Assembly: GCA_024349245.1 (NCBI GenBank)
Contig: JALDNG010000092.1
Coordinates: 203,501-267,500 of the forward strand
Length of the DNA stretch: 64,000 nt
Origin: Neodontobutis hainanensis
Taxonomy: Eukaryota; Chordata; Actinopteri; Gobiiformes; Odontobutidae
Reading direction: 5' to 3'
Numbering within the stretch: position 1 is the first letter of the stretch; every line of letters starts with the position of its first letter. The position numbers and the translations under genes are program-made. This document shows positions 35,948 to 48,300 of this stretch, piece by piece. Below the pieces are notes generated by a model. The model was not told where the DNA came from. It was given only the letters and a program-made list of their open reading frames with translations, and ran no database searches.

Positions 35948-36252
35948 ACATGAATCACAATTTAATTAATATTTCAAACGACTGGTAACATCACATATGT
36001 TAATATATTTTCAACCGGCTCACGGTTAATCGTCACATCACTATTTGGCTGTTTAAATAAAATAAATAAAACAAAACAAAGTAGATTTTTTTTTTAACTT
36101 TCTTAAAGAATGTCCTGTAAAGATGCTTAAGCCTCAGTGAACAGACGGTAAGCTGATGTCCAGGGACTCATTTGTGTTCTTGAGCTGCTCAGACCAAACT
36201 CACTGATGGGGTTTAGAACAAAAGAGTCTGAGGTGAGTCTCAGAGAACGAGC
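35948..36252 (-). other. Region downstream of the Ig receptor stop codon (probable 3' UTR)
   Basis: This lies directly 3' of the receptor stop codon on the minus strand and before the minisatellite. I see no canonical AATAAA on the minus strand here, so either a variant signal is used or the transcript runs into the minisatellite. Confidence 0.45.
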
Positions 36253-36357
36253 TCAGTGAGAGGCTGGAGGCTGAGCAGATGTGGATCTGTGAAATCTTAA
36301 AGAAACAGAAGTCTCTCCAACGTTTTCATACTCCACTGTGAAACCTTCAGAGTCCAC
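36253..36357 (-). CDS. Ig receptor exon 7: cytoplasmic tail with ITIM-like motif and stop
   Basis: The acceptor is tgtttgtgtcacag. 34 codons plus TGA. The motif VEYENV fits [SIVL]xYxx[IVL]; YENV also fits a Grb2-type YxN site. The 3' part of this exon is duplicated at about 34410-34455 inside the minisatellite. Confidence 0.85.
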   Translation of the reverse strand: MDSEGFTVEYENVGETSVSLRFHRSTSAQPPASH

Positions 36358-39300
36358 CTGTGACACAAACACACCTGGGCTTTCACAAACTTTAAACCAG
36401 ACTGTAGAATGAGTTATTGTTCTTTGTGATAATTGTGTTTGTAGATTAGTGATGAAGTGTGTTTTTACTCACAGTGCACTGCTTCCTCTGAGCTCTGGAC
36501 CCTGAAACAAACCACACAGTCTTTAGCTCCACAGTCCACTCGCTTTGTTTCATGTGACTCTGGGACCAGTCCTACCTTTAGTCCTGGTCCAGATGAGAAC
36601 TGCACCAACACACATTATGAGAGCTGCTAAAGCCACACTGCCAACCACGTGTCTCAGCAGCAAACCTGCAAACAGCACACACACTGATGGTCTTTTAGTC
36701 TGTTCTCTAGTGAGGTCCATCAGTAACACTATGGGCTTGAGGGGTTTTGTTTCCAGCCACTGGATTTATCCACAACCGCTTGTGTGAACGCTGAGATTGT
36801 CATTAAATGAACAGATCTGCACTTGTTTCTACGCAGCTTTGATAAGTCTTCTGTCCTTTATCTTGCTCTTGTTTATGTAGACCACCTATTTAAATCTATT
36901 GTTTTTTTAAATGTTTTCACTGTTATTTATGGTAGATTAATAGTATTTCACTGTATGGTAAATAGAAGGTATGTGGACCAGAAGTGAGTGTACCTGATCA
37001 CCTATCAGGTGATCACAGTTTAAATGCTCAGCTAACGCACCTGTCTGGAGAGAGATAAAGCAAGATATGGATTATTTTGGGCAATTTTTCAAAAAATATG
37101 AATGATAACACAAAAATCTTTCTTTCACTCGTTGTCAAACAACTGTTTACTCTTTTTAAATCCTAATGACAACAGAAACTACCCAAATTATCAAAAGTTT
37201 GGCGAATTGTAAGCGGGATGTTTTTTGGCATTTGTGTAGTAATGGATTTCTTGACCTTGCAGCTCATTTTATAAGTGCCTCCTTATTGTACATCTTGAAT
37301 CAGCACCAGTCCTGTATTTCAGCTGAAGTTATTTGTGCATTTTTCTTTGCATCCTGAACAATTTTACTGGCAGTTGTGACTGACTTTTTGGGCTACCTGG
37401 TTTAGTTTCAACAAAATCACTGATCTTGAACACTGCTGATTGGCATTCTCAATTCCTTGGATATCTTTTTATATCCCTTTTTATAATTATTTGGCTTTCC
37501 CCATGACTCAAAATACAGACACGTCAGTGCAGCACTAGATGAGCGATGCAAGGGTCTGTCAGGAGCCCAGAATCTCACTGACCTTTTATAAACACATTGA
37601 TTTCAAATAAAAACAGATCACATGTGAGGATAGTTACATTTAGTAGCCATTCAAACCTGTTAGTGTCACTTGTGTGCATGTTATCAGGCCAAAATCACCA
37701 GGGTATATTTTTTATCAGGGTCAATAGGCTAGTTTCTGTTGTCTTTATGATTAAAAAAATAAGTAAACAGTTGTTTAATGTGTCTGTGGGCCCACCACCT
37801 GCAGGAGGAACCGTAAGGGGCCGGTGCAATGTGGATTGGGTGGCAGTCGAAGGCGGGAGCCTCGACGACCAATCCCCGGACACAGAATCTGGCTCTAGGG
37901 ACATAGAATGTCACCTCGCTGGCGGGTAAGGAGCCTGAGCTTGTGCGGGAGGTTGAGGGATACCAACTAGAGATAGTTGGGCTCACCTCCACGCACCTCC
38001 TCGAGAGAGGCTGGACTCTCCACTACTCTGGAGTTGCCTGCAGTGAGAGGCGGCGGACTGGTGTGGGTTTGCTCATTGCCCCCCGGCTCAGCCGCCATGT
38101 GTTGGAGTTCACCCCGGTAAACGAGAGGGTCGCTTCCCTGCGCCTTCGGGTTGGGGATAGGTCTCTCACTGTTGTTTGTGTTTACGGCCAAATGGCAGTG
38201 CAGAGTACCCGGCCTTCTTGGAGTCTCTGGGAGGGGTGCTGGAAAGTGTTTAGACCGGGGACTCCGTCGTTCTACTGGGGGACTTCAACGCACACGTGGG
38301 CAGTGACAGTGACACCTGGAGGGGCGTGATTGGGAGGAACGGCCCCCCTGATCTGAACCCGAGTGGTGTTCTGTTATTGGACTTCTGTGCTAGCAACAGT
38401 TTGTCCATAACGAACACCATGTTCAAGCATAAGGGTGTCCATCAGTGCACGTGGCACCAGGACACCCTAGGCCGGAGGTCGATGATCGACTTTGTAGTTG
38501 TTTCATCTGACCTCCGACCATATGTCTTGGACACTCGGGTGAAGAGAGGGGCGGAGCTGTCAACTGATCACCACCTGTTGGTGAGTTGGATCTGATGGCG
38601 GGGGAGAAAGCGGGACAGACTTGGCAGACCCAAACGTACTGTGAGGGTCTGTTGGGAACGTTTGGCCGAGTCCCCTGTCAGAGAGATCTTCAACTCCCAC
38701 CTCCGGCAGAGCTTCGACCAGATTCCGACTGGAGACATTGAGTCCGAGTGGACCATGTTCTCCACCTCCATTGTCGACGCAGCCACTCGAAGCTGTGGCC
38801 GCAAAGTCTCCGGTGCCTGTCGTGGCGGCAATCCCCGAACCCGGTGTTGGACACCGGAAGTAAGGGATGCCGTCAAGCTGAAGAAGGAGACCTATCGAGC
38901 CTGGTTGGCTTGTGGGACTCCTGAGGCAGCTGATGGGTACCGGCAGGCCAAGCGGGCTGCAGCCCAGGTGGTTGTGGAGGCAAAAACTTGGGTCTGGGAG
39001 GAGTTCGGTGAGGCCATGGAAAAAGACTATCGGTCGACCTCGAAGAAATTCTGGCAAACCGTCCGGCGCCTCAGGAGGGGGAAGCAGTGCCCTGCCAACA
39101 CTGTTTACAGTGGAGGTGGGAATCTGCTGACCTCAACTGGGGATATTGTTGGACGGTGGAAGTAATACTTCGAGGATCTCCTCAACCCCACCGACACGTC
39201 TTCCACTGAGGAAGCAGAGGCCGAGGGCTCAGAGGTGGACTCGTCCGTCACCCAGGCTGAAGTCACTGAGGTAGTTGGGAAGCTCCTCGGTGGCAAGGCA

Positions 39301-42300
39301 CTGGGGGTGGATGAGATACGCCCTGAGTACCTCAAGTCTCTGGATGTTGTGGGGCTGTCTTGGCTGACACGCCTCTGCGTGGCATTTGGGGACAGTACCT
39401 CTGGACTGGCAGACCGGGGTGGTGGTCCCTCTTTTCAAGAAGGGGGACCGGAGGGTGTGTTCCAACTACAGAGGGATCACACTCCTCAGCCTCCCCGGGA
39501 AAGTCTATGCCAGGGTACTGGAGAGGAGAATGCGGCCGATAGTCGAACCTCAGATCCAGGAGGAACAATGCGGTTTTCGTCCCGGTCGTGGAACACTGGA
39601 CCAGCTCTATACCCTCTCCAAGGTGCTGGAGGGTTTATGGGAGTTTGCCCACCCAGTCCACATGTGCTTTGTGGATCTGGAGAAGGCATTCGACTGTGTC
39701 CCTCGTGGTGCCCTGTGGGGGGTGCTCTGGGAGTATGGGGTTCGGGGCCCATTGCTAAGGGCTGTCCGGTCCCTGTACGACCGGAGCAGGAGCTTGGTTC
39801 GTATTGCCGGCAGTAAGTCAGACCTGTTCCCGATGCATGTTGGACTCCGGCAGGGCTGCCCTTTGTAACCGGTCCTGTTCATTATCTTTATGGACAGGAT
39901 TTCTAAGCGCAGCCAGGAGCCGGATGGAGTCTGGTTTGGGGACCACAGGATTTCGTCTCTGCTTTTTGCAGATGATGTTGTCCTGTTGGCTCCATCAAGC
40001 CAGGACCTCCAGTGTGCACTGGGACGGTTTGCAGCCGAGTGTGCAACGGCTGGGATGAGGATCAGCACCTCCAAGTCTGAGGAGGCATCTGTTTCGGATG
40101 CCTCCTGGACGCCTCCCTAGGGAGGTGTTCCGGGCATGTCCCACCGGGAGGAGACCTCGGGGAAGACCTAGGACACGCTGGAGGGACTATGTCTCTCGGC
40201 TGGCCTGGGAACGCCTCGGTATCCCCCCAGAAGAGCTGGAGGAAGTGTCTGGGGAGAGGGATGTCTGGGCTTCTCTGCTTAGACTACTGCCCCCGCGACC
40301 CGGCCCCGGATAAGCGGTAGAAGATGGATGGATAAATGGAGGTTCTCAGTCATCCAGGGCATCTTGAAAAAAAGGTTTGAGTAAAAGCATCTGGACTTCG
40401 TTTTCAAGGTGAAGACATTTCGTCTCTATAATATCTCTATATTCACCAGTTGAACTCAGAATTGACAAAGTCTCTTGGAATAGAGACGAAACTTCTTCAC
40501 CTTGAAAACGAAGTCCAGATGCTTTTACTCAAACCTTTTTTTCAGTTGTTTAATGGCTTTTGTGTTATCATGTTGAAAGATTTTTGTGTTATCATTCAAT
40601 ATTCTCTAAAAAATGGCCAAGGAAAATCAAAAATTCTGCCAGGGTATGTAAACTTATGAGCAGGAATGTGTGTAAATATATATTCCAGAAGTTAATAAGA
40701 TGATGTTAGGCAAAAAAATAATAAAATTCTCAGCTTTTATTTAAATTTGAATAAAAAGTGGCATGTAGAAAATTATTCATACCCTTCTTAATAATCGATG
40801 GAAAAGCCTTTATTGGATATAAATTAAAAGCATTATATGCTTTTTTTATGTCTCCACTGGGATTTTAAGCAGACTGCTTAATGTTGTTGAGAATCTTGAT
40901 GTATTGTTCTTTTTTCATTGTGCTGTTTACTGTGATTAGGTTCCCTGGTCCATTGGCTGCAAAAAAAAACCCCAAAGCATTAGGTTCCCACCACGTTTGA
41001 CAGAGGGGAGGGTGTTCTTTGGGTTGAAGGCTTCTCCTTTTTTTGCCAAATGATACAGCAATGTGGCCAGACAATTAAATTTTTAAGTAACCATAAAACA
41101 AAAGACCAGAAGTCTTCGTCTTTGCCCAGATAAGCATTTGACAAGGTCAGGCGGGCCTTTCTGTGCCTTATCTGGAGATGTCCTTCTTGGTCTTCATCCG
41201 TGGAACCCAGCAGTGTGCAGTAATCGTTGGATTGTCTGCCTTGAGACGTTTCCACCAGTAGAGGCCAGATTCTTTTTCACCTCTCACTATCCTCCTGGCC
41301 AGCACAGGTGTCACTTTTGGCTTCTGACCACATACTTTGAGCTTTTCTACAATGTGGAACGTCTTGTATTTTTTAATAATACATTGCACTGTAGCCACTG
41401 GAACTGAAAACATTTAGATATGGCCTTATATGGAGCTTCAGCACCCAGACTGGACCCATACAGTCAGAGACCATCCTATACCAGCTCCAGCAGCTGAAGC
41501 CCATCCACAAGCCGTCAGTGGCGGAGCAAACCAAACAAACGGTAATCTCTACGGCACCCAACCATTGCTGAGAATCATCTGCTCCCACCTACAGTCACAC
41601 AGTGGACGGTGGTAAATATAAACGTAAACTTTCACAGTGTAAGTTGTATTCATGTACATTTCAAATGCAATTGTTAAGGTTTCAGATACTACCCTTAACT
41701 CACTCATTGTTTTTATTAAATCAATTGTTATTTTGCTTTCTTTTTTTCAAAATGGCAAACCAACCCTACACAGTATTTGTATTTTTAGGTTTGTCTGTCC
41801 AATTACTTTTGGTCCCTTAAAAAGTGGGAGGCACATTTACACATATGCTTTTCCTACACTGTTCACCTGATTTAGATGTAAATACCCTCACATTAAAGCT
41901 GACGTTTGCAGTTAAAGCACTTGTTTGTCTCATTTCAAATCCATTGTGGTGGTGTATAGAGCCAAAAATATTAGAATTGTGTCAATGTCCCAATATTTAT
42001 GGACCTGACTGTATTTCTTCTCAGTTATCTCTCCTGTGCAAAAGTAAATGGTGTTAACCAAAAGACCCTTTCTCTCACTGGTTTTTACAAAGCTCCACTG
42101 CAGTAATCTGTCTCCAGCTCCTTGTTGGTCATCCGTTTGAACAGCTGTTCCGTCTGAACAGCTTCTTCCATCTGCCTCTGTTACCCTCATCAGCCCAGTC
42201 CATCCACAACCTCGGCCTCTTTCCAAAAAAACTCTATTCAGACAAAACTTCATTTATTTGAGTGCAGCTGGGTCCCCTTAAAATAGGGCTGGGCGATATG

Positions 42301-45300
42301 GACAAAAAGTCATATCCCGATATATTTAGGCTAAATATCGATATACAATATATATCCCAATATTTGAGCAAATGTTCAGTCAAAGTCAAAGCCAAATATG
42401 ACGTCAAATGATAACAGGCTAACCAGCATTTAAAAGTCTTAAAACAATTACCTCACCTTTACCAACTGTAACATTAAAGTAGTAAATACATCAATGCATC
42501 ACTAATTCTTATCCAAAAACGGAAACCTAATAAATATCTACCATTCTGTATTGTAAATGATTTTACATTTAGCCCTTTAAGTTTTGTGTTTTATTAATCT
42601 ATTTAACCTATATTTAACAATACATACTGCATTTCAACGGACACCTGGCCAAGACAGCAGCATAAAACACAAAGTTTCAGACAAACACACAAAGGAAAAT
42701 AAGGAAAAACCTTTTAATATGTTTTTGATTAAAGTAAAATATCTGAATACTCCTTACAACACTGCACTCACCAATAGCCAAGTGCAGTCTGTGACCGAAG
42801 CACCCCATCCTCAGCCACTCGTCCAGCTCAACCGCTTTGACTATGTTGGTAAATGGTAAATGGCCTGCATTTATATAGAGCTTTCCTGTGCCCTTCTCGG
42901 GTACCCAAAGCGCTTTACATCGTGCTTCCACTCACCCCATTCACACAAATCCACTCCTGGGGCAGACAGAGAGGGGGGCTGCCACACAAACGGCGCTCAA
43001 CCTTCTCCTACCACCACCAAACACACCTCCACAGTCACACACATTCATACACCAGTGCTACAGACACTGGAAGCAAGGTGGGTTAAGTGTCTTGCCCAAG
43101 GACACAACGACAGTATGAACTGTGGGGAGAGCGGGAATCGAACCTACTACCTTCCGGTTGAAGGACGGCCGCTCTACCACTGAGCCACTGTTGCTCCTGT
43201 TGTCAGTTGTTATACCAACCAGATACTTTTCTCGGAGTTTCCTATTTGCAATTGCGTCCTGCAGGGCCTCAACTATGTGCTCACCGGTGTGATGTTAGGG
43301 GAAATAACTTGTTTGAAGACACGCTGTTTTCATCTCCCAGTCTTGAATGAAGTGAAATGTCACGCTCATGTAAGGCTCACTCGTCCTGCTCGACCACATA
43401 TCGCTGGTCAACGCAAAATGGGTCACAATAGCGAGCCGGGTCAGCAAGGCTCTGTCTGATTTCAGTGTACATTTGTGGCAGTGCTTCTCGTGCAAAGTAG
43501 TTGCGACTGGAAAACTCATATCTCGGGTCCATAGTTTTCAGTAGCTTTTGGAATCCAACTTGTTCCACAGTTGCAACGGGGACCATATCTTTAGCAATGT
43601 GATAGGACACGGCTTTAGTTATAGTACACCACTTGACACTTTTCTTTTCATAAGGCACATTGCGGGAAAATTAAGTTTGCAGTGAGCTCTGTTTCGGGGC
43701 TGGAGCTTTTTCGGGTTGTCGATGGCTTGCGGCTGTGGCTTCTGCAGCGCGCAGTTTCAAAGACTATTCGTACTGCAGTTTGTGCCACTGTTTTAGGTGG
43801 TGAAAAATATTTGTAGTGCTTCCACCCCTGGCTGTAACTTGTTTATTGCACTCCCTACAAATAACGTGATATTGTTGCTCATCTGACACTTTGAATCCGA
43901 ACCATCTCCAAATTACTGAGCCACTGCTTTTTCTTTTACTAACCAATTCATCCGCGCGCTCCGCGTGTTTGTTGAAGAGTGGCTCTGTGCCTGCCCCCTC
44001 CGAAAAGAGGAGGGGTGGTGGTGCAGGGAGCAGCGCAAATTTGTCTATATCAATATAAGCGATATGGTCTAATTCCATATCTCGTTTTATATCGATATTT
44101 CGCCCAGCCCTACCTTAAAACTATATTTTCTCCAGTAATGAGAGGTTCAGTTCTTGTTTAGAGTTTATTAGTATGATAATACTTCATTATTATTATTAAA
44201 ATAATTACAATGAATAATTGCACAAACCGTGTTATTTTCTTGCGCTTAGTTTTCAAAGTAAGTTAATATTTACACGTGTGAATTAAAATTAACTGATTGT
44301 GGTTGTATTTATTGCACCTCTCGATTTTTGTCGTTATTTTGACGCCATAGTACAGTGACAACAATCCACTCACGTATGTCACTAAATCTGCCAAGCTCAA
44401 TGCTACAGGACACCGGTGGGTCGCTGAGTTGGCTGACTATTGTTTCACCATCAGGTACAGGCCGGGGACAGCTAATAGAACTGCTGATTTCCTGTCAAAA
44501 CATGAGCCCATTCACACAATCATCTAAGAGTGCACAGAAGAGTGCCACCAAGAGGACATTGAAAGCATTTGTAATGCAATGAAAGGAGAGAGCAAAGGAG
44601 AAGTGAATTTGATTACAGAACAGGATGAAAACCCAGTCATCACCAGAGTCCTGTTCCTGAAAAAAAGTATATTCACCTGAAAGACAAAGTGGCAGAGAGT
44701 GCACCCAGTCTGAAAAAACTCCTCCAAGAGTGGCTCTGCATGCAGGCAGATGAAGACGGAGTGCTCTGAAAAAACATGAAAAAAGAACAAGTCCATGAAA
44801 GCCCTCATCTTCAAGCACCTGCATGAAGCTCTGGGACGCTTGGGAGCCGATAGAGTTGTTGCCCTTTTCCTCTGGACCAAGGGAGGCAAAAATGAAACAC
44901 TATGTTACCTGTTTTCTGCTGTCTCAAGATTAAGAAGCCAAGAGTCATCAGAACTCCACTTCAAAGATTGAAACATTGGCCTCATTCGAGATGGTCTCTT
45001 TTGACTTCCTGCACCTGGAGACGAGTAGTGGAGGAGAAGAGCACATACTTGTGTTGGTGGACCACTTCACTAAGTATGCCCAGGCATATGCCACAAAAAT
45101 AAGTCTGGAAAGACAGTGGCCAGAAAGCACTTTGATGACTTTATTCTGTGTTTTGGTTTCCCCTCAAGAATCCAGTGAAAATATTTTTTTTCGCAAGCTT
45201 GAGAACTTCGCTGGTTTCCAACACTCCCACACATCGCCCTACCAGTGCAAGCCCTATATAACTCTAAGGGCAACTGCAGCGGAGTGCATACTCACAGAGA

Positions 45301-48300
45301 CATGCACGAGCAGACTGGCACAGAACAGAACTGGTAGGGAACTTGGCACAATATATTCTGCTGTTTGTAGCCTGTAACTAACTTTATGTAGCCCACAGTT
45401 TATCTGGGTTTCACAAGCCTCCCCCTCTGGTGCTTCTCTGGGTTTCCATAGACCCAGAGAAGCACCATTTCTCACTAATATGATTTATATTTGTTTGGTG
45501 CACTTTGATAAAGAGCTGCTGTTGTATTGTTTATTCAGTAAAATGAAACGCATATAAAAAGCCTGTCCCAAAACCTGGTTTGTGAAATGAAGGTTGAGTT
45601 GTGAAGGTAACAGCACAAATAAATCATTATCTGCAGTGGCGCGTGCAGCTGTAGGCCTACGGCTGTACGCACTGTGCGTGCCTCAAAGGGTGTGCTTATT
45701 TCTATTATTTCTTTTTTTGTTTAATAGTAAGAAAGCAAGAAAAAAAATAAAAGTAAAGAAAAATTACATTGTGTTTTGTAAAAGTTAAATTGGTCTCTTC
45801 CACTGGGTCTCTGTATATCTATTGGGGCCCAAATAATCTCACCTAGGGCCACACAGGTTCCTTGCCGTGAACACACTCTGCCTATTGACCTGCTGATTAC
45901 TCACAAGATCAAGCAGAAAGAACACCAGTCTCCAGTAGGCTATGCAGAGAGATGGAGAGAGGTGATGCAGCAAGCGTATGCAATAGCTATGGAGAATATG
46001 TGGACATCATCCAGAAGAGCAGCAGTGCTACAACCAACGCATATGGAGTTCAACCCTTCAGCATGATGACCATGTGCTGGTGAGAAATCTTTCCCCCAGA
46101 GGTGGGCCAGGGAAGCTGCAGAGCAATTGGGAAAAGAACACATATGTGGTGAAAGAGAGACGGGGTCCTGACAATCTTGTCTACATGGTTGAGCAACAAC
46201 AAGGTGCTGGGAGAAGAAAAGTTTTACAGTCAATGCTCCCCAGTCCAGCACAAGTCAACTCAGAGCTCAGCTGAGCAGAAGGAGGAGCCAGAGTGCCATA
46301 CAAAAGCTACAGCCAGTTGACACTGAGAGCTCCATTAAAGAGGAGTTTGGTGTCTGGGTAGCGCCAGTGCATCCATTTACCAGAGCAGCCTTTGGAGAGC
46401 CCAGGCCACTGGGGACACCTGGGAAAAGATCAATGTCCCTCTCAGTCACACCCGAGAGTCCTGGGGGGGAGCTTGCAGACCTGGGAGAGGCCCAGTCCTC
46501 TGCCACTGAATCTGGAGAAGAGAAGAGGGATGTTGCAGTTGCACCATTGAGACATCCACGTCATCTCTACATCTACAACCAGCTGGGTGAGCTATAAAAT
46601 GAACACACAGTTATTGGTACTATATTTAAAGTGGCAAAGTACCTTATCGAGTCTAAAGTAATCCTAATGGTATATTCATGTGATTACATTGTGTTAGGTC
46701 AAACAGATGAAGATTGTGAGGATGCTTCCAAGGACTTGGTACCCACTGATGCAGATGGACTGACTGCAGAGTCATGCATCATGACCATAGGAGTTCATCT
46801 TGCCAGAAAGACATTGGATTGTTGTTGTTAAACCTGTGTGAATAAATGTAATACTTACCGTGATACTTACCTGGTACTGCTAAGACAGTGTTTATTGCTA
46901 TTTTATCTCATTGCAAATTGGTAGAAAATGTATAAAAATATATTTGGGAAACTTGTTTTTGTATTTAGTGGGGGATTGTGTAGCCCACCTATTTAAATAT
47001 ATTCTTTATATATATATGTTGACTGTTATTTATGATTATTGTATTGATTAATATAATTTCACTGTTTGGTATTTTGAAGGTGTGTAGACCGGAAGGGTGT
47101 ACCTGATCACCTGACAAAGTTTAAATGCTCAGCTAACACACCTGTCTGGTGCTAGTTAAGTCATTTAAAACTAGTTAAAACTACAGGTGCCATGTTGCTT
47201 GTCCTGTGTGCCTTAATGTTTGTTAAAACAAACTGGTGTTGGAAAAATAAATGCCTCATCTTTTGAGGCATGCAATATTCACAGAAGCCTGTTGATGAAG
47301 AAAAACAAGGAATCAATAGGCCTTTACCATAAATGTACAAATTCTAATGTGTTTTACAGGAAGAAGGTCATGTGACTGGTGCTCCAGGTGATGCTGAAGC
47401 TCCAAACGTGTCCAATAATTTAAGAGAATGTTTATTGTCTACTTCTGTCAAAGACCACAGAAGCTGAGTTTGCATTTTCATTACATCCTCAAGTGATTTT
47501 TTTTTTTTTTTATTGACATCGTCTAAAATAAACAGCTGTTAGTTTGGAGCAGTTTTCCTTCTGTTTTATTCTTTATCTCAGAATCAGAGACAGTGTTACC
47601 TGTGTGAGTTTGTCTGGTCTGATGGTCTGTGGTCGTCTCTGTTTCCTCAGATGGACTGAAGCTCGGAGGGGTTTGGCTCGTTCTGTCTGTGGGGTGTTTT
47701 TTGTTGTAGTTCCTGAAAAAATACAGGAAATTAAAAATGTTTATTATCTGTTAAATAAAGAATAAAACCAGATAATTTTTTTATACAATCACCAGGGTAT
47801 ATTTCTGCAGAACGAGGGCTGAAGGTGAACTTCTGTTTATTCTCATGTGTAACTTCACACGTCAGAGTCTGATAAAACTTTGAAGGTTGATCTTGATCCA
47901 GAAAAGACACACTGGCCTCACAGTCAGAGTGAGACATCTGCAGCTGTTTGTGATCTTTGTTCACTTCTTCATCGTTGTTCAGCCACTTCACTGTGTGTCT
48001 GCAGTATCCCCAAGTTTTCACAGAACAGCTCAGTGTCACTCTGTCTTCATCTCTGTTTTCACTCACTGCACAAATGTGACACAAAGAGAAAATCCCAAAG
48101 TAATGACACTTCCTTAAAGCAACAGTGTGTGATATTTTTGCTCTAAACATTGTGAAAATGCAAATATTATCTTTGTAATGTCAGTCTAAAGCCTGGGACA
48201 CTCATTTTTTCATTTTTTCATCTGAGTCTTTTACATTTGACTCTGCTCTGACTCCGTCACAGAGATGTGTGTCTAAGAGAACATTATCTTTAAAGAGTGT

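Larger units (their letters stand above)
37781..40336 (+). mobile_element. Rex3 (RTE-clade) LINE copy B, with endonuclease and RT
   Basis: A 2.55-kb LINE ending gataagcggtagaag plus a GATG-type tail. The insertion is flanked by a 13-bp target duplication cagttgtttaatg (37768-37780 and 40543-40555); the right copy lies beyond a foldback repeat attached to the tail. Compared with a full Rex3 there is an internal deletion at about 40090 that joins the RT to the 3' region. Several frameshifts and an in-frame TAA (in ctttgtaacc) show it is dead. It is about 95% identical by eye to copy A where they overlap. Confidence 0.9.
42284..44112 (-). mobile_element. hAT transposon with intact ends and 8-bp target duplication
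   Basis: The ends tagggctgggcgatatgg and its counterpart cgcccagccct (44101-44111) are terminal inverted repeats. The element is flanked by exact ccttaaaa on both sides (42276-42283 and 44113-44120), the 8-bp duplication expected of hAT elements. It carries a broken transposase on the minus strand and a nested SINE. At 1.83 kb including the SINE it is shorter than an autonomous hAT; the C-terminal dimerisation part is absent. Confidence 0.9.

Noticed and set aside
29664..35958. Long minus-strand open frames (up to 491 codons) of His/Thr/Ile/Gln-rich nonapeptides
   Set aside because: They are translations of the 27-bp minisatellite. The frame changes with each 29-bp unit, and no gene features accompany them.
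37695..39752. Several minus-strand open frames across Rex3 copy B
   Set aside because: Antisense shadows of GC-rich LINE coding sequence.
42860..43183. Plus-strand open frames over the SINE in the hAT
   Set aside because: They read through a reversed SINE and share no domain.
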